Assembly (NCBI RefSeq): GCF_900101685.1
Contig: NZ_FMZZ01000005.1
Span: 62,001 to 126,000, forward strand
Direction of reading: 5' to 3'
Length of the DNA: 64,000 nt
DNA from: Actinokineospora iranica
Lineage (GTDB): Bacteria; Actinomycetota; Actinomycetes; Mycobacteriales; Pseudonocardiaceae
Shown here: one piece after another, positions 46,801 through 56,171 of the stretch
Position numbering within the stretch: the stretch's first letter is position 1
Layout: each line of letters begins with the position of its first letter
The notes under the pieces: model-generated
What the model saw: the letters and a program-made list of their open reading frames with translations, nothing else
What the model was told of the DNA's origin: nothing
Database searches by the model: none
Position numbers and translations under genes: made by a program

Positions 46801-46832
46801 ATTGGTCTAAACCGCAGGTGGTCTGAACCAAA
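46801..46832. promoter_or_regulatory. Two tandem DasR-type (dre) sites upstream of nagA
   Basis: ATTGGTCTAAACCGCA and GGTGGTCTGAACCAAA are adjacent 16-mers that match the dre consensus ACTGGTCTAGACCACT at the core (TGGTCT and ACC). They begin 40 bp upstream of the nagA ATG and end before the sigma-factor stop. A DasR-like GntR regulator must be encoded elsewhere. Confidence 0.8.
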
Positions 46833-46850
46833 CCGCCCCGATGGGGGGAC

Positions 46851-47501
46851 CTAGGGCGTGTTCATGATCTTCTGCAGGGCCTCCAGCGCGCGGCTCGCCG
46901 TCGACTTCACCGTGCCCTTGGAGATGCCCGCGGCCTCGGCGATCTCGGCTTCGGTGAGGTTGCCGTAGTACCGCAGCACCAGCACCTCCCGCTGCCGCGG
47001 CGGCAACTGCGACAACGCCTTCACCACGCTCTGGTGCTCCGCGGTCAGCATCGCCAGGCTCTCCGCCGACCGCGCGTTCACCGCGTGCGGCGGCGTGTAC
47101 TCACGCGCCGTCTTGCGCCTGCGCAGCACACTGCGCGAACCGTTGACCACAGCCGTGCGCAGATACCCGACGGCCGCCGCGGAATCCCGCAGGCCACCCC
47201 AGTTGCGGTGCAACCCGGTGAACGCCTCCTGCACCACGTCCTCAGCCGTCGCAGGCTCGTCTACCAGCAGCAACGCCAACCGGACCAGCCGCATCCGGTG
47301 CGTGCGGTAGAGGTCCTCCAGCGTCAACGGCGCCTCGGGCTGCGGCGGGGGCGCGCTCTTGAGGTCGATGGCCCGCAGCCGGGTCAGCGTGTGCTCGACA
47401 CTGCGCTCGGCGTTGCCCTCCGCGGGCTGCCCCTGCCCGCCGATGAACCCACGCGCCGGAGGGTAATCACCTGGTTGCACGCCATCCCCTGCCACGGACA
47501 A
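46851..47501 (-). CDS. ECF RNA polymerase sigma factor, SigE-like
   Basis: This extracytoplasmic-function sigma factor (216 aa) has region 2 in LEDLYRTHRMRLVRLALLLVDEPATAEDVVQEAFTGLHRNW (about 61-101) and region 4 HTH in LPPRQREVLVLRYYGNLTEAEIAEAAGISKGTVKSTASRALEALQ (about 166-210). The first 55 residues are unconserved. No anti-sigma factor is adjacent. It is convergent with nothing obvious and precedes the nagA promoter region in the same direction. Confidence 0.9.
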   Translation of the reverse strand: MSVAGDGVQPGDYPPARGFIGGQGQPAEGNAERSVEHTLTRLRAIDLKSAPPPQPEAPLTLEDLYRTHRMRLVRLALLLVDEPATAEDVVQEAFTGLHRNWGGLRDSAAAVGYLRTAVVNGSRSVLRRRKTAREYTPPHAVNARSAESLAMLTAEHQSVVKALSQLPPRQREVLVLRYYGNLTEAEIAEAAGISKGTVKSTASRALEALQKIMNTP

Positions 47502-47570
47502 ACCCTACCGGTCGCGACGAACGAACACACCGCCCGACGGGTCAGAAACCCGGCTTGCGATCATGGCCGC

Positions 47571-47852
47571 ATGACCTGGTTCACCGTGGACACCCGCTAC
47601 GTGGAAGACCGCGACCTCCTGGCGGCTGCCCGTCCCGCACACCGCGACTACATCACGGGCCTGGTCGAGACCGGCCAGGTGGTCGCCGCGGGCCCCTGGG
47701 CCGACGACCTGGGCGGCTTCGTCGTCTTCAAGGTCACCGACCGCGCCGAACTGGACAAACTCCTCGCCGAGGACCCGTACACCACCGAGAGCGTCGCCGC
47801 CGACCGCGCCATCCGCGAGTGGAAGATCCTGCTGGGCCCCTGGGCGGGCTGA
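47571..47852 (+). CDS. YciI family protein
   Basis: This 93-aa dimeric ferredoxin-like fold protein carries the YCII signature: a conserved His and Asp near the start (RPAHRDYITGLVETGQVVAAGPWADDLGGFVVFKV) and DPYTTESVAADRAIREW. YciI-like proteins are small enzymes or ligand-binding proteins of unclear role. The ATG at 47571 is the natural start. The 3' end abuts the convergent XRE gene with no terminator visible. Confidence 0.85.
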   Translation: MTWFTVDTRYVEDRDLLAAARPAHRDYITGLVETGQVVAAGPWADDLGGFVVFKVTDRAELDKLLAEDPYTTESVAADRAIREWKILLGPWAG

Positions 47853-47857
47853 CCGAA

Positions 47858-49144
47858 TCAGCCTCGGCTCCCCGCCAACCGCTCGTCAAGTTGGCGCACA
47901 GCGTCGGAGTCATTCCACGGTCGCAGGGTGGCGCGAGTGCTATGCAGTCGCTCCCGCAGTCGCACGGAGCGGTTCTGGGTGGTGGCTTCGATGACGTCAC
48001 CCATGATCAGGGCGGCGGCGTCCGGTTCTTTGAGTTGGATGTGTGCGTTGGCGAGGTAGAGCATTGTGTACGCGTTGTCGCGCACCATCGCCTTTTCGTG
48101 CCGGGAGAGGGAGTTGTGCGCTTGTGCGACTGCGTCGTGGGGGCGATCAAGTGCCAGGAAGCAGGAGCTTTTCGCGCTGCCGATTGACCCCTCATCGTAG
48201 AAGTATGCCAGTGACACAGGGGCTGAAGATTGGGAGGTGGCTATTTCGAGGGCCTGTTCGGTTTCGTCAAGTGCTTCCATGCAGGGTGCGAGTTGACCGT
48301 CTTCCGCGTAGGAGCGGGCGGTTTGACTGGAGGCGTAGCCCTGCACCAGCGCGTCGTCCCCGCGTCCTGCCAACTTTTGTGCGGCTTCGGCGTAGTCGAT
48401 CGCGAGATGTAGCTTCTTCTCCGCCCTGGCGGTGTAGCTCATTCGGCTGAGGATAAAGCTGGCCAATGTTGGGTCGCGGGTTTCGTGAGCCGACAGACGG
48501 GCTTGCTCCCGGTGTCGGTTGGAGTCGGAGTAGTTTCCGCTGTCGGTATGCAGCCAACCTGCCAGATCGGAGAGTTTGCTATAGGTCGCCAATAGCTTCG
48601 GTCGGAGGTGGCCGGGGCAATGCGGAAGCATCGTCTCCGTGAGAGCGATCTGCGCGAGCACAGTGGCGAGCACGGCTTGTGCGCCGAGTGCGTCGTCTTG
48701 TCGTCGGCAGGTCCAGTAGATGGTCTCAATGTGTCCGATGACCTGTTCGTCGACGCGTTGCGGGGCGGCGACGGCCTTGGCGACGCGTTCTTGTTCGTCG
48801 GTGTTCAGGTTGGTGAGCGATGGTGCGCTTGCCGTTGCGGTTGTCCAGCCGAGTAGTTGCAGGAGTTCGCGACGATTCATGGTGTCCACCCAAGTGCGGA
48901 TCAAAGCCGCCCAGTGCTCGTCGGTGCTGTTGCTTGTCTCGTTCGCCAGTAGGGTTTCGAGTTCGCGGAGGGTGAGGCCGAGTAGGCGGGCCAGCTTTGG
49001 CCGCAGGTACGGCAGGGGTTCGTGTTTTCCGGATTCCCAGGTGTGGACGGCGGTGCGGTCGATGTGCAGTTCCTCGGCGAGGCGTTCCTGGGTGTAGCCC
49101 GCTGCTTTGCGTGCCCTGGCAAGTCTGTCTCGTCGTGCCGCCAT
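47858..49144 (-). CDS. XRE family HTH regulator with TPR-like sensor region
   Basis: The 428-aa protein starts with a Cro/CI-type HTH (RLARARKAAGYTQERLAEELHIDRTAVHTWESGKHEPLPYLRPKLARLLG, residues 6-56). About 350 mostly helical residues with tetratricopeptide-like pairs follow (AIDYAEAAQKLAGRGDDALVQGYASSQTARSYAEDGQLAPCMEALDE). Such proteins act as peptide- or ligand-sensing regulators in actinomycetes. Third-position G+C looks lower than in neighbours, a hint of recent acquisition. The divergent two-gene unit at 49348 is its probable target. Confidence 0.85.
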   Translation of the reverse strand: MAARRDRLARARKAAGYTQERLAEELHIDRTAVHTWESGKHEPLPYLRPKLARLLGLTLRELETLLANETSNSTDEHWAALIRTWVDTMNRRELLQLLGWTTATASAPSLTNLNTDEQERVAKAVAAPQRVDEQVIGHIETIYWTCRRQDDALGAQAVLATVLAQIALTETMLPHCPGHLRPKLLATYSKLSDLAGWLHTDSGNYSDSNRHREQARLSAHETRDPTLASFILSRMSYTARAEKKLHLAIDYAEAAQKLAGRGDDALVQGYASSQTARSYAEDGQLAPCMEALDETEQALEIATSQSSAPVSLAYFYDEGSIGSAKSSCFLALDRPHDAVAQAHNSLSRHEKAMVRDNAYTMLYLANAHIQLKEPDAAALIMGDVIEATTQNRSVRLRERLHSTRATLRPWNDSDAVRQLDERLAGSRG

Positions 49145-49295
49145 GGCATCCAGTCTCCCATACCTGTCACGTATCGGATATGACTCGTTACCGCAGGTCA
49201 TAGCCCGCATCCCAACATCTCGCCCACCTGCGGCCGATGAGATACCGGTGCCTGCCCCCTGGGGCCGTGATGTCTAGGCCGGGAAAGTCGGTCGC

Positions 49296-49317
49296 GGACA
49301 CCCCTTGCCGGGTGTCC
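49296..49317 (+). terminator. Hairpin upstream of the 49348 gene
   Basis: GGACACCC and GGGTGTCC pair around a 6-nt loop and are followed by CCTTT, 30 nt before the next start codon. It could be an attenuator or a terminator of a leader transcript; the T-run is weak. Confidence 0.35.
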
Positions 49318-49347
49318 CCTTTGTCGCCGAGCTGTGGAGTCGACCGG

Positions 49348-49737
49348 ATGCCGAACTCTGTGATCACCGAAGCCGACGCCGTCACCCGGGTGCCGCAGTT
49401 GCGCGCGTTGTCCGCCGCACGGGACCACGGGTGGAGATTTCACCTGCTCGCCGACGACGGCGGCGCGTTCGCGGTCGCGGCGAGTCGGGAGCGGGCGCGG
49501 CATACCGACTTGGTCTTCGTCTTCGGGCCAGCGGTGGTGGGGTTGCGTGTGGCACCCGAGGTGGACGGCGTGGTGTGGATAGCCCACCGCGCCGCGGTCG
49601 CCGACCTCGCGCGGGAACTCGCGGAGATTCCCGCGCCAGGTGAACCGGGGGCGCCGCGTGTGGTCATTCCGGTGAGCGCGTTGCTGGCGGACACGCCTTA
49701 CGACCGCGTTCTGGAAACGGGCGGTGAGGCGGCGTGA
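49348..49737 (+). CDS. Conserved hypothetical protein, first gene of a two-gene unit
   Basis: A 129-aa alpha/beta protein (AVTRVPQLRALSAARDHGWRFHLLADDGGAFAVAASRE, then HTDLVFVFGPAVVGLRVAPEVDGVVWIAHRAAVADLARELAEIPAPG). Proteins of this look are frequent in streptomycetes beside XRE regulators, always with the next gene. Function is unknown. ATG with GGAG 8 nt upstream; its stop overlaps the next start (GTGA). Confidence 0.7.
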   Translation: MPNSVITEADAVTRVPQLRALSAARDHGWRFHLLADDGGAFAVAASRERARHTDLVFVFGPAVVGLRVAPEVDGVVWIAHRAAVADLARELAEIPAPGEPGAPRVVIPVSALLADTPYDRVLETGGEAA

Positions 49738-50333
49738 ACACAAGCCAGCCGGGTCTCGTCGTCCCCTATGTCGCCACCTGGAGCGGGGAGCACTGGGACG
49801 ATCTCCCGCACCTCGTGGAGCGCCCTGGCGGCGCCGGGATCGCCTACCCCGACGAGATCCTCGGCGACCGCGACCGCATGGGCGTCCTCTGGGACCGGGC
49901 CACCGGCAGGCCGGGGCACGGCAAACCGCAGTACGCCAAGGTCCACCCGCTGCGCCAGCGCAGGGCGATGCGCAAGCTGCTCTGCCAGGTGTGCGGCACC
50001 CCGGCGGACACCACCGAGCACGGCGTCCTGTGGCTGCTCCGCGACACCGGTGTCCCCTGCCTGGCGGACATGCTGGTGACCGAGCCGCCGATCTGCTGGT
50101 CCTGCGCGCGCCTGTCGGTGACCGTCTGCCCGGCCCTGCGGAAGGGCCACGTCCTCGTGCGCGCCGGATCGTTCCCCCTGTACGGCGTCGACGGCATCCG
50201 CTACCGCGCGGGCCGTCCCGACCCGGTCCCCGTCGAGCACTGGGCTGTGCCGTTCACCGACCCCGCCATCGCCTGGACGCTCGCCGCCAAGCTGGTTCGT
50301 GACCTGGGTGACCGCACGGTCCTCGATCTGTGA
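49734..50333 (+). CDS. Conserved hypothetical protein with zinc-ribbon-like cysteines
   Basis: A 199-aa protein with Cys84/Cys87 (LCQVCG) and Cys121/Cys124 (ICWSCA) plus Cys132, a likely structural zinc site. The conserved core HPLRQRRAMRKLLCQVCG follows a variable start (PYVATWSGEHWDDLPHLVE), and the C-terminus ends AAKLVRDLGDRTVLDL. It resembles widely distributed actinomycete proteins of unknown role that sit next to XRE-TPR regulators. GTG start overlapping the upstream stop by 4 bp, so the pair is co-translated. Confidence 0.72.
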   Translation: MNTSQPGLVVPYVATWSGEHWDDLPHLVERPGGAGIAYPDEILGDRDRMGVLWDRATGRPGHGKPQYAKVHPLRQRRAMRKLLCQVCGTPADTTEHGVLWLLRDTGVPCLADMLVTEPPICWSCARLSVTVCPALRKGHVLVRAGSFPLYGVDGIRYRAGRPDPVPVEHWAVPFTDPAIAWTLAAKLVRDLGDRTVLDL

Positions 50334-50339
50334 GGTCGG

Positions 50340-50804
50340 CTAGTAGGTTCCGCCGAGTTTGCGGTGGTCCCAGGAGACGACCTTGGTCGGGGTGAACACC
50401 AGGCCGACCCGCTTGGCCGCCTGCGCCCGGACGAACTGGGACGCCGCCGTGGCGGCTTCCTCGCTGCCGGTGTAGCGCAGGGTCATGGCGGCGCCGATGG
50501 CGGTGATCCGCTCGGTGTCCTCGACGATCTCCACGTCGCATTCCAGGGAGACGCCGCGCAGTTGGTCGTAGGAGTCGCCCGCCTCGACCAGGAGGGTGGC
50601 CTGCGGCAGGCGCCGCAGGTTGGCCGTCTTCTGGGACGAGCCGTAGGTCCAGGTGGACAGGGTGTCGCCGTCGGGGACGTACCAGAGCGGGGCGAGGTGC
50701 GGCCTGCCGCCGGGGCCGAGGGTGGCCACGGCGACGACCCGCTCCGCGCCCAGGAACTCCCGGACTTCGTCGGGAGTCATCCTGATCCGGTCCCGCTTCG
50801 ACAC
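50340..50804 (-). CDS. Pyridoxamine 5'-phosphate oxidase/F420-dependent split-barrel protein
   Basis: The 154-aa protein has a flavin/deazaflavin split barrel: the start EVREFLGAERVVAVATLGPGGRPHLAPLWYVPDGDTLSTWTYGSSQKTANLRRLPQATLL is characteristic of PNPOx-like F420-binding proteins. The substrate is unknown. It lies 15 nt after the SDR gene in the same direction and probably shares its operon, upstream of which lie two tandem operator-like sites. Confidence 0.82.
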   Translation of the reverse strand: MSKRDRIRMTPDEVREFLGAERVVAVATLGPGGRPHLAPLWYVPDGDTLSTWTYGSSQKTANLRRLPQATLLVEAGDSYDQLRGVSLECDVEIVEDTERITAIGAAMTLRYTGSEEAATAASQFVRAQAAKRVGLVFTPTKVVSWDHRKLGGTY

Positions 50805-50819
50805 CGCGTCTCCCTGGTT

Positions 50820-51764
50820 CTACCGCTGGTCTATCGCTGCCGCTGGCTTGCGGACCGCTGCCGCGCCGCCCGCTCCGACCGGGCGGGAGGAGACCTCCGC
50901 GCCGCGTTGGGCGATGTCGGCCAGCGCCGCCTTGTCGGCCTTGGCGACGAGGTTGCCGCGCAGTTTGCCGCCGATCTCGATCACCGGCGGGAGGAACGCG
51001 CGGACCAGTTTGAGCAGCCCGACCCAGCCGGGGACGTGGACCGACCGGTCGCGGCGCAGCACACCCTTCTCCAGCGCGTCCAGCGCCAGCGGCACCGGGT
51101 GGGTCTTGCCGATCGGGCCGGGCATCGCCGAGCGCAGCGGGCCGAAGACCGGGTGCTCGTCGGCGCCGTGGACCAGGTCCGTCGCGATCCACGACGGGTG
51201 CGCGACGCCGACCTTGACGCCCAGGTGGCGGACCTCGGCGCGCAGGCTGTTGGCGAACGCCTCGACACCTGCCTTCGACGCGGCGTAGGCGGCCATCGCC
51301 GGGGCGTGGGTGATCGCGGCGAGCGAGGACACCACCAGCACGTAGCCCTTGCGGTCGATGACGTGCGGCAGCGTGGTCCGCACGGTGCGCCAGACGCCGA
51401 GCAGGTCGACCTCGATGGTGCGCTCGAAGGCGGCCGGGTCGATGGAGCGGATGAAGCCCGCCGCGGCGATGCCCGCGTTGGCGACCACGATGTCGATGCC
51501 GCCGAAGCGCTCGACCACGCCCTTGACCGCCGTTTCGAGCCCGGCCCAGTCGGTGACGTCGGCGGTGAAGACAGCGGCGTCTGGCCCGCATTCGGCGGCG
51601 ACCGCGGCCATCTCCGCCGGTTCGAGGCCGACCAGGGCGACCTTGGCGCCCCGGGCGGCGAGCCGCTTGGCCAGGCCCGCGCCGAGGCCGCGGGCCGCGC
51701 CGGTGATCAGGATGACCTTGCCTTTGACGCTCTGCTCACGTGCCAGCAGGTTCGTCACGCCCAT
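50820..51764 (-). CDS. Short-chain dehydrogenase/reductase
   Basis: This NAD(P)-dependent SDR (314 aa) has TGAARGLGAGLAKRL near residue 20, NAGIAAAG near 91, catalytic Ser in VVSSLAAITHAPAMAAYAASKAG with YAASK (about 137-160), and a long C-terminal extension with a membrane-leaning stretch (WVGLLKLVRAFLPPVIEIGGKL). It resembles mycobacterial-type SDRs of lipid metabolism. GGAGG precedes the chosen ATG; the upstream in-frame ATG at 51806 overlaps the operator-like sites. Confidence 0.88.
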   Translation of the reverse strand: MGVTNLLAREQSVKGKVILITGAARGLGAGLAKRLAARGAKVALVGLEPAEMAAVAAECGPDAAVFTADVTDWAGLETAVKGVVERFGGIDIVVANAGIAAAGFIRSIDPAAFERTIEVDLLGVWRTVRTTLPHVIDRKGYVLVVSSLAAITHAPAMAAYAASKAGVEAFANSLRAEVRHLGVKVGVAHPSWIATDLVHGADEHPVFGPLRSAMPGPIGKTHPVPLALDALEKGVLRRDRSVHVPGWVGLLKLVRAFLPPVIEIGGKLRGNLVAKADKAALADIAQRGAEVSSRPVGAGGAAAVRKPAAAIDQR

Positions 51765-51807
51765 CGGTGCCTCCAGGAAACGGATTGTCTCGGCACCGTA
51801 CCCCAAC

Positions 51808-51834
51808 TTACCGCGAGTAAGCTACCGCGAGTAA
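51808..51834. promoter_or_regulatory. Tandem operator-like sites TTACCGCGAGTAA
   Basis: TTACCGCGAGTAA and CTACCGCGAGTAA are 13-mers 14 bp apart centre to centre, each with a TTAC/GTAA-type inverted symmetry around CGCGA. They lie 44 bp upstream of the SDR start. The form suits a TetR-family repressor binding two dimers; none is encoded nearby. Confidence 0.55.
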
Positions 51835-51945
51835 CAGGTATTTCGGCGGCTCCGACAGCGGCTCGCCACCCGGCAGAGTGATTCAGGTCGCGCTCCCGCG
51901 CGCAGGCGCTATGGTTCGTAAATCTGCGAACAACCTGGAGGCGGG

Positions 51946-52782
51946 ATGGCAGTCGAACTGGGCCGGATCGGGATCTGGAGCCTGGCCTACCTCTGGCCCG
52001 ACCAGAAGGAAGCCGCCGCCGAGCTGGAAGAACTCGGCTTCGGCGCGCTGTGGCTCGGCGCGCTCCCCGACGCAGACCTCGGCCTCGTGGAACGCCTGCT
52101 GGACGCGACCAAGACCATGGCGATCGGCCCCAGCATCGTCAACGTCTGGACCGCCGCCCCCGCCGCGGTCGCCACCGAGTACGACCGCATCAGCACCCGG
52201 CACCCCGACCGGTTCATCCTCGGGGTCGGCAGCAGCCACAAGCCCATCGTGGAGACCGCCACCGCCGAGACCTACGAGCGCCCGCTCAGCAAGCTCGCCG
52301 ACTACCTCGACCAACTAGCCGTGCCCGCGCGGGACGTCGCCGTCGCCGCGCTCGGCCCCAAGGCCATCCGGCTCGCGGGCGAACGCAGCCGCGGCGCCCT
52401 GCCCTACCTGGTGACCCCCGAGCACACCGCGCGGGCCCGCGAAATCCTCGGCGACGGGCCGCTGCTCGCCCCCGAGCAGCACGTCCTGCTGGAAACCGAC
52501 CCGAGGCGGGCGCGCGAGACCGCCCGCCAAGCCCTCGACATGTATCTCAAGCTGCCCAACTACGTGCGCAACTGGCGCAGGCTCGGGTTCAGCGAAGACG
52601 ACGTCAAGGGCAGCGACCACCTGATCGACGCCCTGGTCGCCTGGGGCGACGAGGACGCCGTCCTCGCCCGAGTCGACGAGCACTTCGCCGCCGGGGCCGA
52701 CCACGTGGCGCTGCAGGTGGTCACCCCCGACGGCGGGCTCGACCGAGAGGCTTACCGGCGGCTCGCCGCCGCGATCGGGTGA
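51946..52782 (+). CDS. F420-dependent LLM-class oxidoreductase
   Basis: This 278-aa luciferase-like monooxygenase-fold enzyme is of the F420-using group (TIGR03620-like). The N-terminus VELGRIGIWSLAYLWPDQKEAAAELEELGFGALWLGALPD, then SIVNVWTAAPAAVATEYDRISTRHPDRFILGVGSSH, is characteristic. It would reduce or oxidise an unknown substrate using deazaflavin F420. GGAGG precedes the ATG. It is divergent from the SDR-PNPOx pair. Confidence 0.87.
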   Translation: MAVELGRIGIWSLAYLWPDQKEAAAELEELGFGALWLGALPDADLGLVERLLDATKTMAIGPSIVNVWTAAPAAVATEYDRISTRHPDRFILGVGSSHKPIVETATAETYERPLSKLADYLDQLAVPARDVAVAALGPKAIRLAGERSRGALPYLVTPEHTARAREILGDGPLLAPEQHVLLETDPRRARETARQALDMYLKLPNYVRNWRRLGFSEDDVKGSDHLIDALVAWGDEDAVLARVDEHFAAGADHVALQVVTPDGGLDREAYRRLAAAIG

Positions 52783-52797
52783 GTCGGATCGGGTGAT

Positions 52798-53082
52798 TCA
52801 GTCGGTGACCTCGACGCCGTTCCAGAACGCCACGTGACCCTTGATCTCGGCCGCCGCGTCCTTGGGTTCCGGGTAGTACCAGGCGGCGTCGACGTTGTCC
52901 TGCCCGTCGACATGCAGTGTGTAGTAACTCGCCGTGCCCTTCCACGGGCACACCGACGAGGTCTCCGACGGGCGCAGGTACTGCTGGTGCACTGAATCGA
53001 TGGGGAAATAGTGGTTGCCTTCGACGATCTTTGTGTCGTCGCTCTCAGCGATGATCGCGCCGTTCCAGGTAGCGGTGGCCAT
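52798..53082 (-). CDS. DUF427 domain protein
   Basis: A 94-aa beta-rich protein of the DUF427 family (ATWNGAIIAESDDTKIVEGNHYFPIDSVHQQYLRPSETSSVCPWKGTASYYTLHVDG, then AAWYYPEPKDAAAEIKGHVAFW). The Cys in SSVCPWKG is conserved in the family. Function is unknown. The ATG at 53082 is preferred; an upstream in-frame ATG would overlap the fba leader. Confidence 0.88.
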   Translation of the reverse strand: MATATWNGAIIAESDDTKIVEGNHYFPIDSVHQQYLRPSETSSVCPWKGTASYYTLHVDGQDNVDAAWYYPEPKDAAAEIKGHVAFWNGVEVTD

Positions 53083-53167
53083 AGGGCCAGTCTGCCCAAG
53101 ACGGGCGGCGGGCGCTGCTCGTAGGATGCGCCAGAACGGCGCAGGCCCACCCCGAGGAGGACCACAG

Positions 53168-54202
<1,035 letters not shown>

Positions 54203-54228
54203 CCTCGGCGTTCGCTTACGCCCGCCCC

Positions 54229-54350
54229 CGAGTTATCCACAGCCCCACCCCGCCCCCTTGGCCCCGCTGACCTGCGCCGATACGCTGGAGCGGGGCCGGC
54301 CCCCCAGGGACGGGTGGGGGTTGTCCGGTGGGGGTGCGGGGCGCGCGAAG
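54229..54350 (+). repeat. Dispersed intergenic element, copy C
   Basis: Copy of the element described at 22544. The DnaA box TTATCCACA is at 54233-54241. The central block is slightly diverged (GACCTGCGCCGATACGCTGGAGC), followed by the palindromic GGGGCCGGCCCC and the G-rich tail GGGACGGGTGGGGG. It sits right after fba. Confidence 0.65.
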
Positions 54351-54384
54351 TCGGTGAGAGCGACCCGAAGGCGGCGTGACGGTG

Positions 54385-54412
54385 ACGGCCCTCCCGGATC
54401 TGGGAGGGCCGT
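54385..54412 (-). terminator. Hairpin terminator of the 54425 gene
   Basis: A perfect 11-bp stem (ACGGCCCTCCC/GGGAGGGCCGT) with a 6-nt loop lies 12 nt beyond the stop of the minus-strand membrane-protein gene. Confidence 0.75.
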
Positions 54413-54424
54413 CTGTCGATTGGG

Positions 54425-55603
54425 TCAGACTGTGGCGCGGGCCAGGGCGGGCGGCCTGCGGTTGACCAGCTTCGCCAGTGGACGTCCGGCCCACCACAGG
54501 GCGGCGACCAGGGCGAACGTGATCGGCGCCGACCACCAGGCGACCGGCGGGGCGGCGATCAGGACGTCCTGCGCGTACAGCGCGGCGTGCCCGAGCACGG
54601 TCACCACGGCCGCGCCCGCCAGCGCCTCGGCGGCGTGCGGCAGGTTCGCCCGGCGCACGACATCCACGGCGACACCGACGAACACCAGGTAGAACGGCAC
54701 CGTCGACGGCGGGAAGTCGCCCATGACCAGCAACGGCCAGATCACCGCGCGGTAGGCGACATACGCGCCCGCGACCGCCGTGGCCGCCCACGTCCGCCCG
54801 ATCGTCTTGCCCGCGACCGCCAGGACCAGCGCGGCCACCCCGATGCCCCACATCGGGTACACCCAGTCCGGGATCGGCAGGGCGAAGTGCTTGATCGCCT
54901 CGTAGTCGACCGACCGGCCGATCTGCTCCGCGGCGAACTCCAGCAGGCTGCGCTCGGCGTAACAGGTGCTCGGGTCGAGGACGCCGCCCGGCAGGCAGGA
55001 CGCCAACTCCAGCACCCCGTACTCCTGCTGGCCGTTGGGGAACAGCGTGTTCTCCAGGAAGAACACCCACAGCCCGCCCAGCACCCACGGCCGCGCCCGG
55101 CCACCCGGCCCCGCGGTGAGCCAGCCGTCGATCAGGCCCAGGATCATCATCGCGGTGCCCAGGTAAAGCAGCGCGTGCGACGGGCTCCACGCGGTCAAGT
55201 CGAGGCCGTTGACCCGGTGGTTGATCACATCGAGCGGCGCGGCGATGAGGAACACCGCGAGCCCGCTCTGCAGCAGCCGCTGCGACCGCCTGGTCGCGGC
55301 CATGCCGGTGAAGCTGTGGATCGCGACCAGGACGACGGCGACACCGGTGCCGACGCTGTTGATCAAATGCGGCGGGGCCAGGTCGTCGCGCTGGAACTTG
55401 AAGTGCCATGACTCGTCCCAGGACGAGCCGAGCATTTTGAACAGCAGCGCCAGCAGCCACATCCGGTACGCGAAATGCCACACCCATTCGGGTGTTTCCC
55501 GGCCCGCTGCGCCCCGCGTCCAGTGCAGCCGGAAGAAGTCCTTGAACTGGCCGACCGGACCCTTGGTGGCCGGGTCGTCGTCGGTAGCTGTCCCCTGGTT
55601 CAC
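54425..55603 (-). CDS. Polytopic membrane protein of unknown function
   Basis: A 392-aa protein with about 8-10 predicted helices and a cytosolic acidic start (MNQGTATDDDPATKGPVGQ). A Trp-rich early region (EWVWHFAYRMWLLALLFKMLGSSWDESWHFKFQRDD) and conserved Asn/His/Asp in the membrane (HLINSVG, SPSHALLYLG) suggest a metal- or lipid-binding role, but I recognise no family. The start is GTG. No neighbour gives a clear functional hint. Confidence 0.7.
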   Translation of the reverse strand: MNQGTATDDDPATKGPVGQFKDFFRLHWTRGAAGRETPEWVWHFAYRMWLLALLFKMLGSSWDESWHFKFQRDDLAPPHLINSVGTGVAVVLVAIHSFTGMAATRRSQRLLQSGLAVFLIAAPLDVINHRVNGLDLTAWSPSHALLYLGTAMMILGLIDGWLTAGPGGRARPWVLGGLWVFFLENTLFPNGQQEYGVLELASCLPGGVLDPSTCYAERSLLEFAAEQIGRSVDYEAIKHFALPIPDWVYPMWGIGVAALVLAVAGKTIGRTWAATAVAGAYVAYRAVIWPLLVMGDFPPSTVPFYLVFVGVAVDVVRRANLPHAAEALAGAAVVTVLGHAALYAQDVLIAAPPVAWWSAPITFALVAALWWAGRPLAKLVNRRPPALARATV

Positions 55604-55760
55604 CGCGCCATCATGACTGCGGCCCCCGACTCGCAGGAAGGGCGACCCTCATCATTGGGGTGAATTAGGGACATTCCCTTACGGGTCGCGCTTACCCGGT
55701 CACAGTGGGCGAGAGCCGGGCCGGTTCACCTGAGACCGCCGGTCGCGGCAGGATGAGACC

Positions 55761-56171
55761 ATGCAAGGGAATCTGCTCGGACCTGACCCCACACTGCTTC
55801 CCGACCGCGCCGAACCGCAGGCCGCGCTGGAGGGCGGCGCCGACCCGACCGAGGTCGCCACCTCCTGGCCCGACTTCTCCGAGGCCTGGGCCGCCCTGGC
55901 CGAACGGGCGCTCGACGCAGGCGAGCCGATCGCCGCCTACGCCTACGCGCGCACCGGCTACCACCGCGGCCTCGACCAGCTTCGCCGCTCCGGCTGGAAG
56001 GGCTTCGGCCCCGTGCCGTGGTCGCACCGCCCCAACCAGGGCTTCCTGCGCGCGTTGGCCGCGCTCGCCCGCGCGGCCAAGGCGATCGGCGAGACCGAGG
56101 AGTACGAGCGGTGCTCGACGTTCCTCGCCGACTCCGACCCGGCCGCGCCCAAGGCCCTCGGCCTGCTCTGA
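55761..56171 (+). CDS. DUF3151 family protein
   Basis: A 136-aa helical protein of the actinobacterial DUF3151 family (NLLGPDPTLLPDRAEPQAALEGGADPTEVATSWPDFSEAWAALAERALDAG, then YAYARTGYHRGLDQLRRSGWKGFGPVPWSHRPNQGFLRALAALARAA). It is conserved near fba and purA in mycobacteria. Function is unknown. Confidence 0.88.
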   Translation: MQGNLLGPDPTLLPDRAEPQAALEGGADPTEVATSWPDFSEAWAALAERALDAGEPIAAYAYARTGYHRGLDQLRRSGWKGFGPVPWSHRPNQGFLRALAALARAAKAIGETEEYERCSTFLADSDPAAPKALGLL

